NCBI GenBank assembly: GCA_018609935.1
Contig: JAHENH010000124.1
Coordinates: 1-10,406 of the forward strand
Reading direction: 5' to 3'
Source: Halobacteriales archaeon
Lineage (GTDB): Archaea > Halobacteriota > Halobacteria > Halorutilales > JAHENH01
Length of the DNA: 10,406 nucleotides
Made by a program: the position numbers and the translations under genes. How positions within the stretch are numbered: the stretch's first letter is position 1; each line of letters opens with the position of its first letter. Below, piece by piece: positions 5,903-10,406 of the stretch. The notes below the pieces were generated by a model that saw only the letters and a list, made by a program, of their open reading frames with translations, was not told the DNA's origin and made no database searches.

Positions 5903-7169
5903 CTACCCGATGGCTGATGTCGTTTCTTTGATGTTGTGGCTTTCCTGTTCTATGACACATCTTGCAGAAACCATGGTGGTTTCCGTAGTGGATGCAGTCT
6001 CCAAGGCGTAACTTTGGAGCACCCCAATCCTAATTCATCCAAGCCACGATTTTGTATGTTGTAGCTAGCGTTATAATCTCTATTCGCTGTATATCCACAG
6101 CTAGGACAACAGTGTTCTCTAACTCATATTGGTTTAGAGTGTTTTCTAACTCATATTGGTTTAGAGGTTTCAACACCACATTTGCTACATTTCTTCGTTG
6201 TGTATCTTGGATTTACTTTTACGAGATGAGTACAGGCTCTCTCAGTCTTGTACTCTAATAACTTGATAAAAGTATTTCAGGAGGCATTACTTATTCCGGA
6301 TGTTAGAACTATCTTACATCATGTCTTTTAGATCTAAGGCTTCTACACAGATTATATTGTAGTTTCCAACGCACCATTTACTGTTTGTGTAGGAAATCTC
6401 GGCGTTTTCGTTGGATTTTTTCGTAGGTTCCAGCTACTTTTCTTTATTGTCTCTTGTGGTTTTCGCTACCGTGTTCTTTTCTACTTAGGTTACGCTGTTC
6501 TTTCCTCAACCTCTTGGTTTCATCGAATATGTCGAGTGATCCTACTTTGTTTCCGTCGCTGTCGTGCACGTATTTATTGATTCCTAACTCAATACCTACA
6601 GCATCTTTATGAATGTCTATTTCTTCTAGTTCTGGTTCCTTTGATTTTTTCGTGGTTTTTTCTATTCCGAATACCGCATACCACTCGTTGGAGATTCTAC
6701 ACTTGATTTTTACCTGTTTTATTTCGGCGTCAGCTGGAATTTCTTGATGTAGCTGTGTCGGTACTCCTCCAATCTTACTCAGGTACAGTTTATCTAACCA
6801 TTTATCATTCTCTTTGAGCTTATACCCGCTTTGATTGTAAGTGGTGGGTTTTGTACCACCCTTCGCCTTTATATCGGAGACTACCTACTTTGTAGCCTTT
6901 TTCTTTCTTTTTGGATAGTGCTTTTAGGTTATCATTTAGGTGTTTTACCACCATCTGAAGAACTTTCGAGTGAACATCTTTGAGTTCGCTTCGTTCTTTT
7001 TTCAACGATGGTAGTTTGTTTTGAAGTTGATGCCTAGATGGGATTTCATAGCCGTTGTTGAGTTTTTCTAGGCAGTAGTTATATAACTGTCTACAAGTAT
7101 CAAGAGTTGACTCTAGCTGTTGTTTTTGTTTCTTGATTGGGTAGCCTTATACCTGTAGTTATAATTCAT
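5903..7169 (-). pseudogene. tnpB: TnpB RNA-guided endonuclease, heavily degraded
   Basis: Pieces of TnpB follow one another in changing frames. The start is MNYNYRYK at 7169. After a lost base near 7143 come YPIKKQKQQLESTLDTCRQL and SKKKEKGYKVGSLRYKGEGW. After a shift near 6845-6850 come ISNEWYAVFGIEKTT and the RuvC-I block VGIELGINKYVHDSDGNKVG. Stops occur at 6444-6446, 6378-6380, 6314-6316 and 6277-6279. RuvC-II is CVEALDLKDM (Glu codon at 6341-6343). The zinc ribbon reads KKCSKCG ... CCPSCGY and RuvC-III reads ANRDYNASYNIQNRG. A final shift near 5998-6005 precedes the tail ETTMVSARCVIEQESHNIKE. A tandem duplication with TGA in each copy splits the zinc ribbon. RuvC-I has Glu where catalytic Asp is expected. 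Family TnpB proteins cut DNA guided by an RNA from the element's right end. This copy cannot make protein. Confidence 0.93.
6112..6165. repeat. 27-bp tandem duplication in the tnpB zinc-ribbon region
   Basis: Bases 6112-6138 and 6139-6165 are the same 27-bp unit, differing at one base (6117 versus 6144). The length is a multiple of three. On the minus strand each copy encodes SKPI-stop-VREH, with TGA where Trp (TGG) is likely. The duplication separates the two cysteine pairs of the zinc ribbon. Confidence 0.95.
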
Positions 7170-7173
7170 CTAT

Positions 7174-7293
7174 TTATTTGCTTTCTTTGATTAGTTCGTC
7201 TAGTTTGTCTTGTACGAACCTTGATAGGTTTAGGTGGTTTTCCTGTATCCATTCAGCTTGGTCTTCTCGAATGGTTATGTTCTTTCTCTCCAC
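7174..7293 (-). CDS. Small ribbon-helix-helix-like protein encoded just upstream of tnpB
   Basis: An intact 39-codon frame starts at GTG (7293-7291) and stops at 7176-7174, 4 nt before the tnpB start. It reads (M)ERKNITIREDQAEWIQE then NHLNLSRFVQDKLDELIKES. The short strand KNITIRED followed by 'LNLSRFVQDKLDEL' is the layout of an RHH/CopG-type DNA-binding protein: one strand for the dimer sheet and two helices with the 'N-L-S-R-F-V' turn. These proteins act as dimers and often repress their own operon, so it may control the element. A TATA-like box at 7319-7327 lies about 30 nt before the GTG. No ATG lies in frame nearby, and GTG at 7311-7309 is a less likely start. It is the only intact gene of the element, which is odd beside a wrecked tnpB, though chance survival of so short a frame is possible. 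Confidence 0.65.
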   Translation of the reverse strand: MERKNITIREDQAEWIQENHLNLSRFVQDKLDELIKESK

Positions 7294-7318
7294 TATACAT
7301 ATTATACACACTTTCTTT

Positions 7319-7327
7319 ATTTATATC
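7319..7327 (-). promoter_or_regulatory. TATA-like box of the RHH-tnpB unit
   Basis: The minus strand reads GATATAAATAAAG, centred about 30 nt before the GTG at 7293. This places transcription start at or just before that codon and would serve both the small RHH gene and tnpB. Confidence 0.4.
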
Positions 7328-7358
7328 TTCCCATTTCATAATGATCGGTCAGCTTTAT

Positions 7359-7402
7359 CCTCCTCCTTAATCACTCGCTGTGCTCGCTCTTTGAGGAAGG
7401 GG
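7359..7402. repeat. Left-end inverted repeat of the TnpB element
   Basis: CCTCCTCCT at 7359-7367 can pair with AGGAAGGGG at 7394-7402, with one mismatch and one G-T pair. The loop holds the direct repeat CTCGCTGTGCTCGCT. A run of seven G follows at 7399-7405. Subterminal hairpins of this kind are recognised by the Y1 transposase in IS200/IS605 elements. The pairing is seen; the role is inferred. Confidence 0.45.
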
Positions 7403-7419
7403 GGGACTTACCCTCGAAG

Positions 7420-7836
7420 TTAGTTAAAAGATAAAAAAAAGAAATTTTAGATCAAAAACCTAACACAAAAATAAATATAGAATCAAAATTGGATTCTATA
7501 GAAGTTAAACCATCGCTTAATCCACCTTTGGAGGAATTAATAGAAAACGGAATAAAACATTATAATAGTAAAACACCCAAAATTGATATATAAATTACGG
7601 AAATAGAGAATGAGATAAAAATAAAAATCGAAAATAACGGGTTAGGCATTTCAAATGAAGAATATGAAGTGTTAAAAACTAATCAAAAAACACAACTAGA
7701 GCATGGAACTGGATTAGGACTTTGGATTGCTTACTGGACAATAGAAATCAATAATGGAACTATATCGTTTTCTGGTAACAAACCTAATGGTACAATAGTA
7801 AAAATGAAACTACCAAAATATCAACAAAACGAATAA
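7420..7836 (+). pseudogene. Histidine kinase remnant, catalytic ATPase domain (3' fragment)
   Basis: The frame from 7420 reads LVKR, stop (7432-7434), then KKEILDQKPNTKINIESKL and PPLEELIENGIKHYNSKTP, a second stop (7591-7593), and on to the natural end at 7834-7836. The ATP-binding boxes are recognisable. The N box is ELIENGIKHYN. The G1 box is IENNGLGIS, where DNGPGI is expected, so the key Asp is Asn and Pro is Leu. The G2 box is HGTGLGLWIAYWTIEINNG. The last strand is NGTIVKMKLPK. This matches the HATPase_c domain of haloarchaeal sensor kinases, which phosphorylate a partner domain using ATP. The mobile element separates it from its own linker at 5800-5887. With stops and altered ATP-binding residues it is dead. 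Its base composition is AT-rich like the chromosome, unlike the element. Confidence 0.85.
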
Positions 7837-7864
7837 ATATTATCTGTAAGAAATATTTTATAAA

Positions 7865-7882
7865 ATAAACTTTAAAGTTTAT
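7865..7882. terminator. 18-bp perfect palindrome between converging genes
   Basis: ATAAAC-TTTAAA-GTTTAT is a perfect palindrome lying between the kinase pseudogene (plus) and the end of herA (minus). It could fold into a hairpin in either transcript and may mark a bidirectional terminator. Archaeal termination usually relies more on U-tracts, so the role is a guess. Confidence 0.35.
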
Positions 7883-7904
7883 ATTATTCAAATAAAATAT
7901 GCTT

Positions 7905-9524
7905 TTAGAGTGGTTCTTCTCTATCTTCTAAACCATCATCTTGTTGAGGTTTCCCTATATCTTTTGTTTTATTTTCTTGTCTTTTTTTCCAGGTTTTAAT
8001 CCACTCTTGTGTTGCCTCTAAACTTTCTGCCTTATGGGTAGTATGTCTTTCCCTTATTCGAGCTAAAAATGGAGTATTTACACTATCTCCTGCTATAATT
8101 GATTGACCAGGTGTAAGCCCTGGAAGTTCAGATAGAAGATCTTCTCCTACTTCTTCTACACCTTTTTCTACTGCTTTTTGGTCTAATGGATTTTTTATCT
8201 GCATTATAATTTGTGTTTTACATTGAGATAGTATATCGTCATCAATTTTGCTTGGTCTTTGACTTATTATACCAATACCGATACCAAATTTTCTACCTTC
8301 ACTAAGTATTGTACCCAAAATTCCTGAAGACCTAGAATAACCTTCTGCTGGAGCAAATCTGTGTCCTTCTTCTAATAATATAAAAACAGGGAAACCAAGA
8401 TCTCCTACTTTATTTCTTTCAAACTTTGTTCTTTCTTTATTAATCTTTCTTAAAAGTACAGATGCTAACAATTGCTGGTCAGTAATACCCATACTACCCA
8501 TTTGTAATATACTACATTGACCTGGCTGCAATATATCCGTTAATTCTATGTTTTCACTAGAATCAAACATAGTTCTACCTAAAACTTCATCTAAACGCCA
8601 CTGAAGGGCTTCTATAACCTTCTTATTGTCAGATACATTTTGACATTCACTTTTTAATTCATTTAACGTAATATATTGATCATTATTTTTCAAATTACTC
8701 CAAGCATCTTTAAGTACATTTTCCTGAGCGTTTGAAGGGTCATCTAAAAGAGAGACAAGATCTCTAAAATCAAGTTCAGATATTCTTATCTTTAGATCTT
8801 CTGGTTTTTTTATTTTTACTTTCGGTTTATATCCATCTTCGTCAATAAATACATCCATATCTGTCATTTCTTTTAGTGAATGATACTCACTATGTGGATC
8901 CAATATTAATACTGCTCCGCGAGAATCTGGTTTCATCACTTCTTCTATTAAGACAGCACCGGTATATGATTTACCACTACCTGTAGAAGCTAAAATAGAT
9001 AGATGTGTAGCTGCGAAACTATCAATAGGTATATCTATTTCGACACCGTCAGGATATCTCTGTAAAACTTCACCTATAAATGCTTTACCTTGATCTGAAG
9101 ATGTATTTGTAAGATTTTTTTCTAGATCTTCATCTAATGCTAGATTTATCTCTGTACCAGGCTGGGGGACTATACGGGGATTTGTAAATCCTTCAAGGCT
9201 ACCATCATAATAACCTATAATACTAGCTGTTATTCTGTAAAGATCTAATTCCTCAGTAGATATACCTATCTTTCTAGCAACAGATTTCGGTGAAACTTCA
9301 GGGTTTGACATAAATTCGTCTGGAAACCCTCTATTTTGATTTCTATCAACCACCCTAGCAAATATCTTCTTTTCTTCATCTTCTATTCCTACATTATCTT
9401 TTTCAACTTCGACGATTTCGGAATAATAAACGAACTCACCCGTCTTAATTTCTGTATCATCAGGAGTTATAAAGACAAACTCATTGGCATTTTCCCCAGG
9501 CTCAGATACAATTCCATCAACCAT
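7905..9524 (-). CDS. herA: HerA-type hexameric DNA translocase/helicase
   Basis: The 539 residues show the HerA plan. An N-terminal HAS-barrel region (about 1-130) includes TGEFVYYSE, IFARVVDRNQNRGFPDEF and FTNPRIVPQPGTEINLA. A RecA-like FtsK/HerA ATPase domain follows. Walker A is ILASTGSGKSYTG at about 177-189 and Walker B is VFILLEEGHRFAPA at about 380-393, with the catalytic Glu pair. The sensor/arginine region is LSEGRKFGIGIGIISQRPSK at about 408-426. A charged tail follows residue 495. HerA forms a hexamer, pumps duplex DNA and works with NurA nuclease to make 3' single strands for recombination at double-strand breaks. The start codon lies 2 nt after the stop of the upstream gene and follows GGGTGG with 6 nt spacing. 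Length is normal and no lesion is seen. It is the last gene of a nurA-like operon. Confidence 0.93.
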   Translation of the reverse strand: MVDGIVSEPGENANEFVFITPDDTEIKTGEFVYYSEIVEVEKDNVGIEDEEKKIFARVVDRNQNRGFPDEFMSNPEVSPKSVARKIGISTEELDLYRITASIIGYYDGSLEGFTNPRIVPQPGTEINLALDEDLEKNLTNTSSDQGKAFIGEVLQRYPDGVEIDIPIDSFAATHLSILASTGSGKSYTGAVLIEEVMKPDSRGAVLILDPHSEYHSLKEMTDMDVFIDEDGYKPKVKIKKPEDLKIRISELDFRDLVSLLDDPSNAQENVLKDAWSNLKNNDQYITLNELKSECQNVSDNKKVIEALQWRLDEVLGRTMFDSSENIELTDILQPGQCSILQMGSMGITDQQLLASVLLRKINKERTKFERNKVGDLGFPVFILLEEGHRFAPAEGYSRSSGILGTILSEGRKFGIGIGIISQRPSKIDDDILSQCKTQIIMQIKNPLDQKAVEKGVEEVGEDLLSELPGLTPGQSIIAGDSVNTPFLARIRERHTTHKAESLEATQEWIKTWKKRQENKTKDIGKPQQDDGLEDREEPL

Positions 9525-9526
9525 TT

Positions 9527-10141
9527 TTAACCACCCTTTATTTTAGTTTTCCATTCTAGGTTTTTCTGTATAACATTTAATGCTTCTCTCTCTTCAGGTC
9601 TTTCTTGCTTTAATTTCTCTAAAATCTGGATAATAATATCCCCTCCAAAACCCTCAGCCACATCAATAATTCTCTGATAATATTCTAGCTTTATTTCTCC
9701 ATCTAATATATGAAACTTGACCATTTTTTTATCAGGAAGCTTATAAACGACATCATCTACTTCTAGAGTCCATCTCGGAATAGAATGATCTATATACACT
9801 ATCTCACCTTCCTCTATAGATAAATGACCTAGAAGTGTTATACCAACTAATATTTTCTTTTCGTCAACATACGTAGGCTGGAATACATTTTGTTCATCAG
9901 GCTGTGATAACTTGGGTCCAGCTCTACCTTGATCTGGATCCACAATTCTAGTATCATATATAACACCAATAAAAAGCCTAGTTTTACCTTCTATATCTTT
10001 TTTTATATATACAAACTGACCAAATCCATAATCTGTGGGGTCAGGTGGATGTTCCCTCATTTCCTCTTTGTATATCTCACAAATATAATCTATATGGGAT
10101 TTTGATTCCAAAATCTGTCCTAACTCAATATCCTTATTCAT
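9527..10141 (-). CDS. HAS-barrel-like accessory protein of the HerA-NurA operon, unnamed
   Basis: This 204-residue soluble acidic protein sits between the probable nurA and herA. The gaps are 2 nt on each side, so it is surely co-transcribed with them. Its N-terminal half reads LGQILESKSHIDYICEIYKE, then FGQFVYIKKDIEGKTRLFIG and VIYDTRIVDPD. The pattern of an opening 'G-x-I' strand, 'G-x-F-V-x-I' and 'x-x-G-V-I-Y-D' resembles the HAS barrel found at the N-terminus of HerA. The middle part (KKILVGITLLGHL, RAGPKLSQPDEQNVFQPTYV) looks conserved in character. The C-terminal 60 residues look helical (IIIQILEKLKQERPEEREAL). Haloarchaea carry similar proteins next to HerA as conserved hypotheticals, as I recall. 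It may bind HerA or NurA and form part of the complex, but no enzyme motif is visible. The start is fixed by the tight gap, although no ribosome binding site is seen. Confidence 0.75.
   Translation of the reverse strand: MNKDIELGQILESKSHIDYICEIYKEEMREHPPDPTDYGFGQFVYIKKDIEGKTRLFIGVIYDTRIVDPDQGRAGPKLSQPDEQNVFQPTYVDEKKILVGITLLGHLSIEEGEIVYIDHSIPRWTLEVDDVVYKLPDKKMVKFHILDGEIKLEYYQRIIDVAEGFGGDIIIQILEKLKQERPEEREALNVIQKNLEWKTKIKGG
9531..9536 (-). promoter_or_regulatory. Ribosome binding site GGGTGG of herA
   Basis: On the minus strand GGGTGG lies 6 nt before the herA ATG at 9524, inside the last codons of the upstream gene (Lys-Gly-Gly-stop). It supports this start and translational coupling. Confidence 0.55.
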
Positions 10142-10143
10142 TT

Positions 10144-10406
10144 TTATCTACGTCTTCTTTTTTTACTTAGATCCTTATTGTTCCAACGCAAATCTATATT
10201 TTTCCCCTCTAAAAAATCCTGACAAATCTTTAAAAAATCCTGTCTATCCCTATGACTTATGACTGCGTCCGCATCTACTGTCTGTAATATTTCCGGATAT
10301 CCTCTTCCTACACCTGCCTCAGCCCTAATCAAAGAAACTACATAGTCTACTAAACTATCTTTTAAAATCCATTTGCGAAATTCTATTCTATCCATCTGGG
10401 ATCTGG
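10144..10406 (-). CDS. nurA: Probable NurA 5'-3' nuclease, C-terminal end (partial at window edge)
   Basis: The minus frame is open from the window edge to the stop at 10146-10144. An ATG occurs at 10395-10393, but the frame continues before it (RSQ-MDRIEFRKW), so that Met may be internal. The visible part reads IEFRKWILKDSLVDYVVSLI, then GVGRGYPEILQTVDADAVIS and HRDRQDFLKICQDFL, and it ends in a basic tail, KKRRRR. This resembles the C-terminus of NurA proteins, which have a strand like 'x-R-x-E-x-P', then 'G-Y-P/G-P-P', then an Asp/His-containing 'xxADxxAxI' helix. The catalytic Asp residues of NurA lie earlier, outside the window, so the call rests on the C-terminal pattern and on position first in a herA operon. 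NurA degrades the 5' strand together with HerA. If the ATG is the true start, it would instead be an 83-residue protein of unknown function. Confidence 0.55.
   Translation of the reverse strand, partial: RSQMDRIEFRKWILKDSLVDYVVSLIRAEAGVGRGYPEILQTVDADAVISHRDRQDFLKICQDFLEGKNIDLRWNNKDLSKKRRRR

Larger units (their letters stand above)
5888..7419 (-). mobile_element. TnpB-only IS200/IS605-type element (IS1341-like group), inserted in a histidine kinase gene
   Basis: The element is transcribed on the minus strand and is visibly richer in G and C than the DNA around it. Its right end is TTCAC at 5888, 15 nt after the tnpB stop. Its left end lies near 7405-7420. A left-end stem is possible between CCTCCTCCT at 7359-7367 and AGGAAGGGG at 7394-7402, enclosing a CTCGCTGTGCTCGCT direct repeat. 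No TnpA (Y1 transposase) gene is present, so it would depend on a transposase elsewhere. Removing 5888-7419 joins two kinase fragments in frame with no evident target duplication, as expected for this family. The exact left boundary is uncertain by several bases. The element is dead because tnpB is multiply broken. Confidence 0.8.

Noticed and set aside
6112..6165. Possible CRISPR repeat pair
   Set aside because: The two copies are directly adjacent with no spacer and lie inside a transposase gene.
6052..6258. 68-codon plus-strand open frame
   Set aside because: It lies antisense to the tnpB zinc ribbon. Its internal peptide repeat is only the 27-bp DNA duplication read from the wrong strand.
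7178..7423. 81-codon plus-strand open frame
   Set aside because: It is antisense to the small RHH gene and the element's left end. The opposite strand explains the sequence much better.
9336..9530. 64-codon plus-strand open frame
   Set aside because: It is antisense to the start of herA and has no family resemblance.

Overview
The window reads as a very AT-rich piece of a haloarchaeon-like genome. By eye G+C is roughly a quarter to a third in most places. The recognisable proteins resemble families I know from Halobacteria: a CBS-domain protein with the N-terminus 'IARSDVVTV', two flavoprotein disulfide reductases of haloarchaeal type, a HerA ATPase with its operon, and a TnpB with the haloarchaeal style of C-terminal tail. 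The proteins are acidic but lysine-rich, as expected of a halophile under strong AT pressure. Several genes have a TATA-like box about 24-30 nt before the start codon, which implies leaderless or very short-leader mRNAs, as in archaea. Four broken genes lie in about 10 kb, so the genome looks eroding, perhaps host-associated. That last point is inference.

Layout. Bases 1-854 (minus) are the N-terminal part of an intact FAD/NAD(P) disulfide reductase cut by the window edge. Bases 926-1199 (minus) are the C-terminal remnant of a TauE/SafE-type permease, and 1200-1258 is a GC-rich stretch that looks like the end of an IS200/IS605-type element. Bases 1359-1868 (plus) encode a four-helix membrane protein with an internal two-fold repeat. 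Bases 1922-3297 (plus) are a full-length second disulfide reductase carrying two stops and one frameshift. A small acidic protein of unknown function follows at 3496-3804 (minus). Then come a thiamine-binding MTH1187-family protein (4012-4326) and a two-CBS-domain protein (4729-5157), both on plus.

Bases 5158-7904 are a decayed region. A GC-richer block with several inverted repeats (5422-5640) is followed by a histidine-kinase pseudogene (plus). The kinase is split between about 5800-5887 and 7420-7836 by a minus-strand TnpB element (5888 to about 7419). The element carries an intact 39-codon ribbon-helix-helix-like ORF (7174-7293) and a heavily mutated tnpB (5903-7169). Reading across the insertion restores a continuous kinase linker, so the insertion looks clean.

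Bases 7905-10406 (minus) hold a tight three-gene operon for DNA-end processing. It contains the C-terminal end of a probable NurA nuclease (cut by the window), a 204-residue protein that looks like a second HAS-barrel protein, and the HerA hexameric ATPase. Gaps between these genes are 2 nt. HerA-NurA resects DNA ends during double-strand break repair in archaea. The middle protein is the most interesting unstudied part of the window. I found no tRNA, rRNA or CRISPR array.
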